Shown here: piece by piece, positions 18,013-26,379 of the stretch
How positions within the stretch are numbered: position 1 is the stretch's first letter
Layout of the letters: every line of letters starts with the position of its first letter
From: Flavobacteriales bacterium
GTDB lineage: Bacteria; Bacteroidota; Bacteroidia; Flavobacteriales_D; Sanyastnellaceae
Length of the DNA stretch: 34,561 bases
Direction of reading: 5' to 3'
Assembly (NCBI GenBank): GCA_029245065.1
Contig: JAQWQB010000108.1
Coordinates: 1 to 34,561, forward strand
Notes under the pieces: generated by a model
What the model was told of the DNA's origin: nothing
What the model saw: the letters and a program-made list of their open reading frames with translations, nothing else
The model's database searches: none
Made by a program: the position numbers and the translations under genes

Positions 18013-18408
18013 ATGATCCGAATGATCCTCCTCTCAGTGTTTTTCTTGGGGCCGATGAGCCTTCAGACAGACATGATGGAGAAACATATAGTTCGAAAGC
18101 ACAACAACGGCTCACCCTACGTGGTGATGTATACCTTTGGTGAAGAGCACGTCCGTGTAAAGGAAGAGCTGTATTATCCCAATGGACAGTTAGACTATGT
18201 AGGTCATTATAAAAATGGCGTGGAGCATGGTGAGTGGATCTACTACTACGAAAATGGAAATCTGAAATCATACGAAAACTACCTTCGTGGTATGGAGGAA
18301 GGAATTCATTATGATTTAGATGAAGAAGGAAATCGAATCAAAGAAGTTCACTACCGAAAAGGGGTTGTTCTCCGTGAGATTGATTTTTCAGCTGATCCGA
18401 AGAACTGA
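18013..18408 (+). CDS. secreted MORN-repeat-variant protein (YwqK-type)
   Basis: A 131-residue protein with a short signal peptide (MIRMILLSVFFLGP). Repeated YxNGxL units follow, each about 20-23 residues: EELYYPNGQLDYVGHYKNG, then WIYYYENGNLKSYENYLRG, then IHYDLDEEGNRIKEVHYRKG. This is the MORN-variant repeat often annotated as the YwqK family antitoxin. Nothing here supports a toxin-antitoxin role: there is no partner toxin, and the protein appears exported. The 3' end overlaps the convergent pdeM gene by 21 nt. Confidence 0.8.
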   Translation: MIRMILLSVFFLGPMSLQTDMMEKHIVRKHNNGSPYVVMYTFGEEHVRVKEELYYPNGQLDYVGHYKNGVEHGEWIYYYENGNLKSYENYLRGMEEGIHYDLDEEGNRIKEVHYRKGVVLREIDFSADPKN

Positions 18409-19020
18409 TCCGTCTGCACTCACATACACCTTATCACTTTTTTTCGGCTTGATCGTATGCGATCCTGTGAAATAGCCAAATGACGGCATGATTCCTTGAT
18501 TTTCACCAAAGTAAAAACAGGGAACTCGTAAGCGCTGTCGCCCACCTCCTCTAAGCACTACTGCCGGATGAATATGTCCGCATAGATTGTAGCCTTCCCA
18601 CTCCTCCAGAGGTTCATGACTGAAAATGAACGGTCCTTCGCGCAACTCTTCGACCAGTTTGATATTGGCATCTTCAAAATGATACTCCGGAATCACATCA
18701 TGATTGCCTCGTACCAGCACTTTTTCAATGGCTGGAAATTGGTCGAGCATGTCAACGAATTGATCCCATTCTTTGTTTATTCGGCTGTGAAAGAGGTCTC
18801 CCAGCAACAGCAAACGATCAGGTTTGTGATCCATGAGTAAACCAGAGAGCGTCCACAAGTTTTGCATATTCACTTCAACGGGCAACGCTACCCCATTTTT
18901 TCTAAAGTGTCCGCCTTTGCCCATGTGGAGGTCGCTTACCAACAAGGTATTCGTCTCTTTCCAAAGCATGGCTTTTTCAGGAAGGAGTAAGAATTCATGA
19001 TCAAGTAGCGAATGAAGCAT
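18388..19020 (-). CDS. pdeM: ligase-associated metallophosphoesterase PdeM
   Basis: A 210-residue calcineurin-like phosphoesterase. The metal motifs are in order: SDLHMGK, LLLGDLFHS, VRGNHD, SHEPLEEW and CGHIHP. The pattern LLPEKAMLWKETNTLLVSDL followed by DLHMGKGGHFRKNGVALP is typical of the PdeM family, which usually sits with an ATP-dependent DNA ligase and a helicase in a DNA damage response cluster. Those partners are not in this window, so this copy is detached from them. The frame is open to 19122, but the ATG at 19020 lies 3 nt after an exact TAnnTTTG box and gives the normal length. It overlaps the convergent MORN gene. Confidence 0.88.
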   Translation of the reverse strand: MLHSLLDHEFLLLPEKAMLWKETNTLLVSDLHMGKGGHFRKNGVALPVEVNMQNLWTLSGLLMDHKPDRLLLLGDLFHSRINKEWDQFVDMLDQFPAIEKVLVRGNHDVIPEYHFEDANIKLVEELREGPFIFSHEPLEEWEGYNLCGHIHPAVVLRGGGRQRLRVPCFYFGENQGIMPSFGYFTGSHTIKPKKSDKVYVSADGSVLRIS

Positions 19021-19023
19021 GTG

Positions 19024-19031
19024 CAAATTTA
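19024..19031 (-). promoter_or_regulatory. promoter -7 box TAAATTTG abutting the pdeM start
   Basis: Exact TAnnTTTG match followed by C on the minus strand, 3 nt from the ATG at 19020. Any upstream extension of pdeM would have to read through this box. Confidence 0.5.
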
Positions 19032-19281
19032 AGCGGAAGCTAAGGGATTTCCATTGTGAAAGGATTGGAATTACGGTGTTTCGGAACACTTGGGTAACTG
19101 CTTGGTAACATATCGCCCGCAAACCTCTGTCATTCTATACCTTACAATACTTAAAAAGGAACAAAAAAAAGATCATTTACCCCTCTATTTCGTAATGTAT
19201 GCTTCACTTGACATTAACCGAACAATTGAGATAAGAGGCGGAATTTTGCACCGAAATCTAAAAATAGAAACTGTGAATAGA

Positions 19282-19608
19282 ATGATTCGTTCTCTCGCTT
19301 TTATTGCCTTCGCACTGGTCAGTGCGACATGTTTAGCAGGAAATACTCCAGCAGCAAACAACACCGAAATCAGGAAAGAGGTGTCCCGTGCTATTGGATA
19401 TCCTTCTGCGCTATCAACCAGCCATGATACCGAAATGGTTTTGGTCAGTTTTGAAGTAGAGCCATGTGGTATGATTACCATTTTGGAAACTAATTCGAGC
19501 AACAAAGAATTTGAAACGTATGTATTGAACAAGCTACAAGGAATGCATTTTGATGCTTCTGAAGGAGCGTTTCTAAACATGAAATTTACGTTTACACCGA
19601 AAGGGTAA
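19282..19608 (+). CDS. small secreted protein of unknown function
   Basis: A 108-residue protein with a signal peptide (MIRSLAFIAFALVSATCLAG). A compact domain follows whose pattern (IRKEVSRAIGYPSAL, VLVSFEVEPCGMITILETN, LNKLQGMHF, LNMKFTFTPKG) resembles small TonB-C-terminal-like folds common in Bacteroidota, with strands flanking a helix. That resemblance is weak and it is not assigned. A GTG three codons upstream is an alternative start; the open frame reaching back to 19090 overlaps the divergent pdeM 5' region and is not believed. Confidence 0.65.
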   Translation: MIRSLAFIAFALVSATCLAGNTPAANNTEIRKEVSRAIGYPSALSTSHDTEMVLVSFEVEPCGMITILETNSSNKEFETYVLNKLQGMHFDASEGAFLNMKFTFTPKG

Positions 19609-19697
19609 ACAACACTAACACATTTTGAAATTGAAAGCATGGAGGTGTTTTCATGGTCGGCATATCGCCGCATTTGTTTTGGTTAACAGTCTTAGGG

Positions 19698-19728
19698 TGC
19701 CTAGCTAAACGTAGCTGGGCATTTTTTT
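19698..19728 (+). terminator. intrinsic terminator
   Basis: TGCCTAGCTA (19698-19707) pairs with TAGCTGGGCA (19712-19721) around the loop AACG, with one G-U pair. Seven Ts follow. It stands 90 nt after the small secreted protein gene and probably ends its transcript. Confidence 0.8.
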
Positions 19729-19729
19729 A

Positions 19730-19758
19730 TCGCCTTCGCCAAGGCTATGGCGGATGCT
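19730..19758. repeat. 29-nt dispersed repeat, copy B
   Basis: Identical over 29 nt to 17835-17863 and in the same orientation. It starts right at the end of the terminator T-run and continues into another GCTTCGGCG word. Confidence 0.7.
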
Positions 19759-20130
19759 TCGGCGTATGCGGATAATAATCTCATCCTTTCCTTTTGAAGC
19801 TACGACGAGTATAAAACGAATAGGGTCACAGGCAAAGTTGATGTTGGACGAGGTTGTTTAAGGAGTAGATTGGAATAAATATGGAAGAGATGAAATGACG
19901 GTTATAAAATAGATTGGGGCGTTGGCAAAGTTGGCGCATTCTCATAGCAATCAGCACGATAGAAGTTTGTAGCTTCGGAGAGCTGGTTGGAAAAGGTGGG
20001 GGAGGGAGGGCCCGCAAGGGCTAAGTCTCGTTCGAATTCAACCTACTTCCAAATTTGTCCACTGAATCATTCAGTTCAACCATGCCCCTCAACATTTTTC
20101 ACTAACTATGTAACAACCAACAACACCATC
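19759..20130. other. gene-free stretch
   Basis: No supported gene. Visible features are a small hairpin with a GCAA loop (GCCC/GGGC near 20010-20021), a purine-rich run (about 19990-20010), and a perfect 6-bp inverted repeat ACTGAA/TTCAGT at 20061-20075 upstream of the truncated barrel gene. Part may be decayed coding sequence. Confidence 0.4.
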
Positions 20131-20436
20131 ATGAAACTCCTTACCCTCTCTCTAGCCTGCCTACTAAGCATCCTCTCGTTGCAAATGAACGGTCAAAAAG
20201 AACGAACGGTTGACTCGTTGAATCATTCCATTGGATTACATGTAGGCTCAACTTCTGGGTATGGCCTCTCCTACCGCTACCGCCCAAATAGATTAGGTGT
20301 TCAACTTTCATTTACGCCTTATAAAAACACAGACCGTACGGTGTTGGTTTCCGGATTGAGCTTCATGTATGTTCTTTCTGAATACAGAGACATTAATTTC
20401 TTCCTCTACCAATTGTGCCCATCCCCATTAATCTGA
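20131..20436 (+). pseudogene. truncated outer-membrane beta-barrel protein (N-terminal remnant)
   Basis: A 101-residue frame with a clean signal peptide (MKLLTLSLACLLSILSLQMNG) and the first strands of a small barrel: IGLHVGSTSGYGLSYRYRPN, then LGVQLSFTPYKN and VLVSGLSFMYVLSEYRDINF. Proteins of this kind are usually about 170-200 residues; here the frame stops abruptly after the fourth or fifth strand with an unrelated tail (LCPSPLI). No continuation is seen in other frames before the terminator at 20458. It is most likely a gene cut by a deletion. The product would probably not fold as a barrel, though expression as a short protein cannot be excluded. Confidence 0.6.
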
Positions 20437-20457
20437 ACTAATTTATTATATTATATG

Positions 20458-20493
20458 AAAAACCCTCAACAGCTTCTGCCATTGAGGGTTTTT
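20458..20493. terminator. bidirectional terminator
   Basis: AAAAACCCTCAA (20458-20469) and TTGAGGGTTTTT (20482-20493) form a perfect 12-bp stem around a 12-nt loop. There is a T-run on either strand, so it ends both the remnant barrel gene and aconitase. Confidence 0.85.
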
Positions 20494-20512
20494 ATATGTC
20501 TTCGTATCAAGC

Positions 20513-22777
20513 TTATGCCTGCTCTCTCTTGATCAAGTTCAATGCTGAACCAGCACGGAACCACTCAATCTGTTGCGCGTTGTACGTATGATTCACTTTG
20601 ATCTCATCCTTGTTTCCGTCCTTATGAACAAGCTCAATGGTAAGCTGCTTTCCTGGGGCGAAATCTTTCAAATCAATAAAGTTGAATGTATCATCTTCTT
20701 GGATCTTATCGTAGTCCGCTTCATTTGCGAATGTGAGTCCAAGCATTCCTTGCTTCTTCAAGTTCGTCTCGTGGATACGAGCGAATGATTTCACAATCAC
20801 TGCTGCTACACCCAAATGACGTGGCTGCATGGCTGCGTGCTCTCTACTTGAACCTTCACCATAGTTGCTATCTCCTACTACTACTGTAGGGATGCCAGCC
20901 GCTTTGTATTCACGTTGAACAGCAGGAACTTCGCCATACTCACCCGAAAGCTGACTCTTTACAGAGTTAGACTCTTGGTTGTATGCGTTGATTGCTCCTG
21001 TGAGCGTGTTGTTCGAAATGTTATCGAGGTGACCGCGGTAACGCAACCAAGGACCAGCCATCGAAATGTGGTCAGTAGTGCATTTTCCGAATGCTTTGAT
21101 AAGAAGCTTCGCTCCCATCATGTTCTCGCCATTCCAAGCAGCGAAAGGCTCCAATAGCTCCAAACGTTCGCTTCCTTCCTTCACTACAACTGAAATACCA
21201 GATCCATCAGCAGCAGGTGCTAGGTATCCCGGATCCTCCACATCAAATCCTTTGCTTGGCAGCTCATCTCCTTTCGGAGGATCAAGCTTCACTTCTTCAC
21301 CATTTTCGTTGGTCAAGGTATCTGTAAGCGGATTAAATCCTAATCTTCCAGAGATAGCGATTGCCGTTACAAGCTCAGGTGAACCTACAAAGGCGTATGT
21401 ATTTGGGTTACCGTCTGCTCGTTTAGAGAAGTTACGGTTGAATGAGTGAACGATGGTGTTCTTCTCTTTCTTATCATCTCCTTCCCTAGCCCACTGACCG
21501 ATACACGGTCCACAAGCGTTTGAGAATACAGAAGCACCCATTTTTTCGAAAGTACCAATGAAGCCATCACGTTCTACCGTGTAACGCACCTGTTCTGAAC
21601 CTGGCGTAATGGTAAACTTCGATTTCGTTTTCAAATTCTTCTCTACTGCTTGAGCAGCAATAGAAGCTGAACGAGCAATATCTTCATAACTAGAGTTCGT
21701 ACACGAACCGATCAATCCTACTTGCACTTCTGTTGGCCAACCGTTCTTCTCAGCAGCTTCTGCCATTTGAGAAATAGGGGTTGCCAAATCTGGTGTAAAT
21801 GGTCCGTTCAAATGCGGTTCCAAATCAGAAAGGTTGATTTCAATTACTTCGTCGAAATACTGTTCTGGGTTCTCATACACTTCTGGATCAGCCGTCAAGT
21901 GTTCTTTAACAGCGTTCGCTGCATCAGCCACATCTGCTCTTCCAGTAGCACGTAGGTAACGTGCCATTGATTCATCGTAACCGAATGTTGAAGTGGTCGC
22001 ACCAATCTCAGCACCCATGTTACATATCGTACCTTTACCCGTACAAGAAAGTGAAATAGCCCCAGGGCCGAAGTACTCAACAATAGCACCTGTTCCACCC
22101 TTCGCTGTAAGGATACCAGCAACCTTAAGAATAACGTCTTTTGCGCTTGTCCAACCGTTCATTTCACCGATTAGACGTACACCAATCAATTTCGGGAATT
22201 TCAACTCCCATGGCATTCCTGCCATCACGTCTACCGCGTCAGCTCCACCAACACCGATAGCGACCATTCCCAATCCACCGGCATTTACCGTGTGCGAATC
22301 AGTTCCGATCATCATTCCTCCAGGGAATGCATAATTCTCCAATACTACTTGGTGAATGATACCTGCTCCAGGCTTCCAGAATCCAATTCCGTACTTATTT
22401 GATACAGATTGAAGGAAGTTGAATACCTCGTTGTTTTTATTGATCGATTCTTGAAGGTCAGTGCTTGCACCTACTCTTGCTTGAATCAAGTGATCACAGT
22501 GAACCGTTGAAGGAACTGCTGCTTTTACCTTTCCTGCTTGCATAAATTGAAGCAATGCCATTTGAGCCGTTGCATCTTGCATCGCCACACGGTCAGGGGC
22601 AAAATCTACGTAAGACTTTGCACGTTCATGCGCTTCAGTAGCATCACCTTGCCAAAGGTGGTTGTAAAGAATTTTTTCAGAAAGGGTAAGAGGTTTACCT
22701 GTGATTTGGCGCGCTTTTGCAATGCGGCCAGGCATCTTGGCATATACCTCTTTGATCATATCAATATCAAAAACCAT
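20513..22777 (-). CDS. acn: aconitate hydratase (mitochondrial-type aconitase)
   Basis: A 754-residue [4Fe-4S] enzyme isomerising citrate to isocitrate in the TCA cycle. The three cluster ligands are visible: C359 in [10 protein letters not shown], and C422 and C425 in ACGPCIGQ. The active-site GTDSHT (158-163) and the C-terminal swivel domain, with [13 protein letters not shown] carrying the catalytic Ser, are intact. Length and motif spacing match the roughly 750-residue mitochondrial-type aconitase, not the roughly 890-residue AcnA or AcnB. The product goes to the isocitrate dehydrogenase at 2.5-4.7 kb. A TATCTTTG box lies about 50 nt upstream and a strong terminator follows the stop. Confidence 0.97.
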   Translation of the reverse strand: MVFDIDMIKEVYAKMPGRIAKARQITGKPLTLSEKILYNHLWQGDATEAHERAKSYVDFAPDRVAMQDATAQMALLQFMQAGKVKAAVPSTVHCDHLIQARVGASTDLQESINKNNEVFNFLQSVSNKYGIGFWKPGAGIIHQVVLENYAFPGGMMIGTDSHTVNAGGLGMVAIGVGGADAVDVMAGMPWELKFPKLIGVRLIGEMNGWTSAKDVILKVAGILTAKGGTGAIVEYFGPGAISLSCTGKGTICNMGAEIGATTSTFGYDESMARYLRATGRADVADAANAVKEHLTADPEVYENPEQYFDEVIEINLSDLEPHLNGPFTPDLATPISQMAEAAEKNGWPTEVQVGLIGSCTNSSYEDIARSASIAAQAVEKNLKTKSKFTITPGSEQVRYTVERDGFIGTFEKMGASVFSNACGPCIGQWAREGDDKKEKNTIVHSFNRNFSKRADGNPNTYAFVGSPELVTAIAISGRLGFNPLTDTLTNENGEEVKLDPPKGDELPSKGFDVEDPGYLAPAADGSGISVVVKEGSERLELLEPFAAWNGENMMGAKLLIKAFGKCTTDHISMAGPWLRYRGHLDNISNNTLTGAINAYNQESNSVKSQLSGEYGEVPAVQREYKAAGIPTVVVGDSNYGEGSSREHAAMQPRHLGVAAVIVKSFARIHETNLKKQGMLGLTFANEADYDKIQEDDTFNFIDLKDFAPGKQLTIELVHKDGNKDEIKVNHTYNAQQIEWFRAGSALNLIKREQA

Positions 22778-22823
22778 AGAGATCGTAATTGTAGTGTTAA
22801 AAAGAACGTTTATTCAAGGGCTG

Positions 22824-22831
22824 CAAAGATA
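22824..22831 (-). promoter_or_regulatory. promoter -7 box TATCTTTG for aconitase
   Basis: Exact TAnnTTTG match followed by C on the minus strand, 46 nt before the ATG. A 14-nt stretch around it (GTATCTTTGCAGCC) is identical to the one upstream of the peroxiredoxin gene. Confidence 0.65.
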
Positions 22832-22912
22832 CGAAATCTCAACCATCTTGCCATACGCCATTTGCCTTCGCCGTTCGCGGAAAAAGTTCAGCCTGAAAGA
22901 ATTGAGAATGAC

Positions 22913-22920
22913 TACTTTTG
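22913..22920 (+). promoter_or_regulatory. promoter -7 box TACTTTTG abutting the MacB-like permease start
   Basis: Exact TAnnTTTG match with only 4 nt before the ATG at 22925, which predicts a leaderless transcript. Confidence 0.5.
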
Positions 22921-22924
22921 AGCC

Positions 22925-24163
22925 ATGACTAAGGGCACCATTTTAGAAATCATTAAAGTTTCGCTCAGGGCAATTCGAAGTCAATTACTTCGAACCGTGC
23001 TGACGGTCTTCATTATTGGTATCGGAATCATGGCGCTTGTATCTATGGTAACCGCCACAGAAGCTATCAAAGCCAATGTGCAAGGAGAATTCTCTAGTCT
23101 GGGAACGAATACCTTTAGCATCAAACGCAAGACCAGTCAAGGGCGACGAATGGGAATGGTTCAACGTGAAGGTGACCCCATTAGCTATCAACAAGCGAGA
23201 GACTTCAAACGCAATTACGAATTTGACGGATTGGTGTCTGTTAGTGCATTTGGCTCTGGAATTGCCACCTTGAAAAAAGGAAGCACCACGACCAACCCGA
23301 ATGTACAAGTGCTGGGAGTGGACGAAAACTACTTGCAAATTTCTGATAAGCAATTGGCAACAGGACGTGGCTTTCTTGCCTCTGACCTGTCCAGTTCGCA
23401 AAACCTCTGCATCATCGGCAACGACGTCGTCACTAAACTATTTAAGGAGTACGAATCTCCAATTGATGCAGAAATCATGATTGGTAGCTACCCGTATGTG
23501 GTTGTTGGCGTGTTGGAATCAAAAGGCAGTAGCATGGGAATGTCGCAAGACAACCAAGTGTATATCACCCTTTCCAACCTTAAGAAACAATACGGAACTG
23601 CCCGCACAGATTACAACATTAGTGTACTGGTCGAAGATGCAAAAGATCTTGACATGGCCATTAGCGAGGCTTTTGGTACGATGCGCGTCATTCGTGACGA
23701 TGTCTTCAAATCAAGTGAATCATTCAAGATTGATCAAAGCAACGGACTGGTTGATGCTATGTTGGAGGGACTATCAGGCGTCACGGTGGCCGCAACGATC
23801 ATCGGTCTCATTACGCTCTTTGGAGCCGGGATTGGTTTGATGAACATCATGTTGGTAACCGTAACAGAGCGTACCAAAGAGATTGGTGTTCGAAAAGCCA
23901 TTGGTGCCAGTGGAAAAGTGATACGATTTCAGTTCCTCGTGGAATCTATTATCATCGGACAGATTGGTGGAGCCTTTGGTATTATCCTAGGCATTGCCGT
24001 TGGAAACCTTGTAGCGAATCAACTAGATGCGCCTTTCGTGATGCCTTGGTTCTGGATCATCGTTGGATCTATGTTGTGCTTAATTACGAGTGTTGCCAGT
24101 GGATACTACCCGGCGAAACGGGCGGCGGCATTGGATCCGATTGAGGCGTTGCGCCATGAATAA
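22925..24163 (+). CDS. MacB-type FtsX-family ABC transporter permease
   Basis: A 412-residue inner-membrane protein. One helix at about residues 22-44 is followed by a periplasmic MacB-core domain (about 50-270) and three C-terminal helices (about 283-310, 335-360, 372-395). ERTKEIGVRKAIGAS is the cytoplasmic coupling helix that docks on an MacB/LolD-like ATPase, and the end YYPAKRAAALDPIEALRHE is the family signature. The ATPase and membrane-fusion partners are not adjacent, so the substrate is unknown. The gene is divergent from aconitase. Confidence 0.9.
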   Translation: MTKGTILEIIKVSLRAIRSQLLRTVLTVFIIGIGIMALVSMVTATEAIKANVQGEFSSLGTNTFSIKRKTSQGRRMGMVQREGDPISYQQARDFKRNYEFDGLVSVSAFGSGIATLKKGSTTTNPNVQVLGVDENYLQISDKQLATGRGFLASDLSSSQNLCIIGNDVVTKLFKEYESPIDAEIMIGSYPYVVVGVLESKGSSMGMSQDNQVYITLSNLKKQYGTARTDYNISVLVEDAKDLDMAISEAFGTMRVIRDDVFKSSESFKIDQSNGLVDAMLEGLSGVTVAATIIGLITLFGAGIGLMNIMLVTVTERTKEIGVRKAIGASGKVIRFQFLVESIIIGQIGGAFGIILGIAVGNLVANQLDAPFVMPWFWIIVGSMLCLITSVASGYYPAKRAAALDPIEALRHE

Positions 24164-24183
24164 ATGATTTCGTAAATAATAAA

Positions 24184-25461
24184 TTACGACACCTTCACAA
24201 TTCGTTGCGTCACTCCATGCATCTTCAAGAAATAAATCCCTTCTGACAGTTCTGATAGGTCGATTTGATTAAAGCCTTCTTTGGCTGTTGTACGCTTGAG
24301 CACTTCTCCTTGAATATTCATCAATAGCACTTCTTCGCCATTCGACGCCTGAAAATTAATCACACGCTCTGTAGGAACAGGCCATACTTGCAAGTCATTC
24401 ACTTCCAATTCAGCCGTGTACAATGAACAATCTGGAGCTTCACCGGCAGCTTCCACCAATGCGCCTTCGTCTACATACCAATCAAACCACTCACCGCCAT
24501 TGAAATTGGTCCAGTTGTTTAAGTCCAGGTAGAAATCACCAGCCAAGTTCGCATTGATGCGCAATACTTTTAACGCTTCGTCCCCTTCGTCCCACGTAAG
24601 CGGAATGCCTTCTTCACACACTTGTGGATTAATCTCTCCGGTGCAATTCGGTCGAACGAAGTATACATAGTCATCGTAATCAGGCGCTTCTCCAAAACAA
24701 GTTGCTAGCCCGTTTTCATCAATACACACCGCTGCAAATTCGTCGCAAGAGATACCCTTCGGCACTTTCCCTTCGTCTACGGCCATTCTCGCCATGAATG
24801 TGACGTGTCTTCCCTTTCGATCTGGATCGTCGTAATGTGTGTCGGTAACTACGTCTTCTAGAAATGGCGCTTCAATAAAATCGTTGTGTCCCAATTGCAC
24901 TTGGTTATCAAAAGGATTTTCTAATGCATCTTCGCTGGTAACCGTTCCTAGTGAGGCATTGAAATAAGTTCCTCCCAACACAGCCATTCCCGCAGAAATG
25001 CCTCCAACAACTCCACCTGTTTCGTTCAGTAGCGTATTGATCGCATCTTCAATGGCTGTTCCTTGCCAGTAAGAAACGTAATTCCACTGGTCTCCTCCGG
25101 CCATCCAAATCGCTTCTGCATTTTGGACTTGTTGAATCACGTACTCATCTGTGGCCGCGTCTCCACTATTGAACAGAATGGTTTCAACCGAATTCACTTC
25201 CACCCCTAAATCCGAAAACAGGTAATCATTGTATCCGTCGCTTCCACTGGCTCTTAGCACAACTACATCTCCTCCGTTGGCGCGTTCTAGGAACCACTTC
25301 ATGGCCTCATCATTTTCGCCTGCACCTCCCATTAATACTACACCAAAAGTGGGCGTAACTTGAGCGTCAGCTTCATCGCCTGTGAAGTAACTCACATAAT
25401 CTTGAGCGAGGGATGTACTTGTTGAAAAGAGGAGGAAAAAGGAAAAGTAGATGTATCTCAT
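24184..25461 (-). CDS. secreted cyanophycinase-like S51 peptidase with T9SS sorting domain
   Basis: A 425-residue protein with a signal peptide (1-20, ending SLAQ). A peptidase S51/cyanophycinase-like domain spans about 38-300: VVLMGGAGEND, IWMAGGDQ, the nucleophile Ser156 in GGISAGMAVLGG, and DTHYDDPDRKGR as the family histidine region. A type IX secretion sorting domain (about 355-425; VWPVPTERVINF, LSEGIYFLKM, final KVS) predicts export across the outer membrane and surface attachment. It probably degrades a peptide or cyanophycin-like polymer outside the cell. The domain between 300 and 350 is unassigned. It ends 20 nt from the convergent permease gene. Confidence 0.88.
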   Translation of the reverse strand: MRYIYFSFFLLFSTSTSLAQDYVSYFTGDEADAQVTPTFGVVLMGGAGENDEAMKWFLERANGGDVVVLRASGSDGYNDYLFSDLGVEVNSVETILFNSGDAATDEYVIQQVQNAEAIWMAGGDQWNYVSYWQGTAIEDAINTLLNETGGVVGGISAGMAVLGGTYFNASLGTVTSEDALENPFDNQVQLGHNDFIEAPFLEDVVTDTHYDDPDRKGRHVTFMARMAVDEGKVPKGISCDEFAAVCIDENGLATCFGEAPDYDDYVYFVRPNCTGEINPQVCEEGIPLTWDEGDEALKVLRINANLAGDFYLDLNNWTNFNGGEWFDWYVDEGALVEAAGEAPDCSLYTAELEVNDLQVWPVPTERVINFQASNGEEVLLMNIQGEVLKRTTAKEGFNQIDLSELSEGIYFLKMHGVTQRIVKVS

Positions 25462-25558
25462 GGAAAGTCATTTTACGAAATGAAGATACAAAACGATGAA
25501 TAACCCTAGTGAATGAATGGGGAAATTAACATCCTTTTACGGCCAGTTATTCAGGCAC

Positions 25559-25593
25559 AAAAAAAGCCAGCATCGTTGAACGATACTGGCTTT
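25559..25593 (-). terminator. intrinsic terminator of the peroxiredoxin gene
   Basis: Reading the minus strand, AAAGCCAG and ATCGT pair with ACGAT and CTGGCTTT around a 3-nt loop, with one mismatch. Seven Ts follow. It lies 24 nt after the stop codon. Confidence 0.85.
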
Positions 25594-25616
25594 GAATTGC
25601 AGTTAAATAAGCCTGC

Positions 25617-26243
25617 TTAGTTTTCTGAAAGGTATTCTGCAACACCGTCAAAAGACGCTGTCATTGCTTTGGTACCTTCTTGCCAGTTAGCCGGACAAAC
25701 TTCTCCGTTGTCTTCGAAGTGACGAAGTGCGTCTAGCGTTCTGATTGCCTCATCAACATTTCTTCCAAGAGGAAGGTTGTTGACTAATGAGTGCTGTACA
25801 ATTCCTTCCTTGTCAATAAGGAAAAGACCACGGTAAGCGATCATTGGTCCTTCTGCAACCATTTCTCCTTGCTCATTGTAATCGTAGTCTCCTGCAAGAA
25901 CACCGTAGTTCATGCTGATGGTCTTCGTAGTGTCAGCAACCATTGGGTACTTCACTCCGTTGATACCACCTTTGTTCTTATCCATCTGCAACCAGCTCCA
26001 GTGAGACTCTTCCGTGTCTGTAGAACAAGCTACAACCTCACATCCACGTGCTGCAAACTCATCCATTTTAGCTTGGAAAGCGTGCAATTCTGTTGGGCAA
26101 ACGAATGTGAAATCCTTCGGGTAGAAGAAGAAACAAACGTACTTACCTTTATACTGATCAAGTGAAAATCCTTGAACGATTTCATTTCCCTTTACTACAG
26201 CTGGCGCGCTGAATCCAGGAGCTTTTTTCCCTACTAGTGTCAT
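25617..26243 (-). CDS. typical 2-Cys peroxiredoxin (AhpC/Prx1 group)
   Basis: A 208-residue cytosolic thiol peroxidase that reduces hydrogen peroxide and organic peroxides. The peroxidatic Cys49 is in FTFVCPTE and the resolving Cys183 in EVCPANW. The C-terminus (EYLSEN) lacks the YF motif, and the GGLG motif is changed to GGIN, so the enzyme should resist overoxidation; this is inference. No reductase gene is adjacent. The promoter box TATCTTTG is 33 nt upstream of the ATG, and a good terminator follows. Confidence 0.95.
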   Translation of the reverse strand: MTLVGKKAPGFSAPAVVKGNEIVQGFSLDQYKGKYVCFFFYPKDFTFVCPTELHAFQAKMDEFAARGCEVVACSTDTEESHWSWLQMDKNKGGINGVKYPMVADTTKTISMNYGVLAGDYDYNEQGEMVAEGPMIAYRGLFLIDKEGIVQHSLVNNLPLGRNVDEAIRTLDALRHFEDNGEVCPANWQEGTKAMTASFDGVAEYLSEN

Positions 26244-26276
26244 TGGTTTATTCTTTTAGGTGTCAAAATTCGGCTG

Positions 26277-26284
26277 CAAAGATA
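26277..26284 (-). promoter_or_regulatory. promoter -7 box TATCTTTG for peroxiredoxin
   Basis: Exact TAnnTTTG match followed by C on the minus strand, 33 nt before the ATG. It shares the 14-nt context GTATCTTTGCAGCC with aconitase. It is divergent from the ppk1 promoter 70 bp away. Confidence 0.65.
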
Positions 26285-26354
26285 CAACCTCTATCGCAAA
26301 AGAGGGCAATGTTAAGAGTGTTCAAATTAGATTCGATTTTTACCTTGTTGCCCC

Positions 26355-26362
26355 TACCTTTG
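26355..26362 (+). promoter_or_regulatory. promoter -7 box TACCTTTG for ppk1
   Basis: Exact TAnnTTTG match, 17 nt before the ATG at 26380. It supports that start over the upstream extension of the frame to 26260. Confidence 0.6.
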
Positions 26363-26379
26363 TATTGAAACCCCGTGCT

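Noticed and set aside
18013-18408. MORN-repeat protein as an antitoxin of a toxin-antitoxin pair
   Set aside because: The family name is historical; the protein has a signal peptide and no toxin gene is next to it.
19639-19686. A 15-codon frame (MEVFSWSAYRRICFG) just before the terminator at 19698
   Set aside because: Too short, with no conserved pattern or promoter seen; it is more likely the 3' untranslated part of the preceding gene.
20020-20085. A GTTCGAATTC word resembling a tRNA T-loop, near a GCAA hairpin
   Set aside because: The flanking bases are not complementary, so there is no T stem, and no acceptor, D or anticodon arm could be drawn.
26260-26379. A longer N-terminus for ppk1
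   Set aside because: The extension has no family similarity and contains both divergent promoter boxes.
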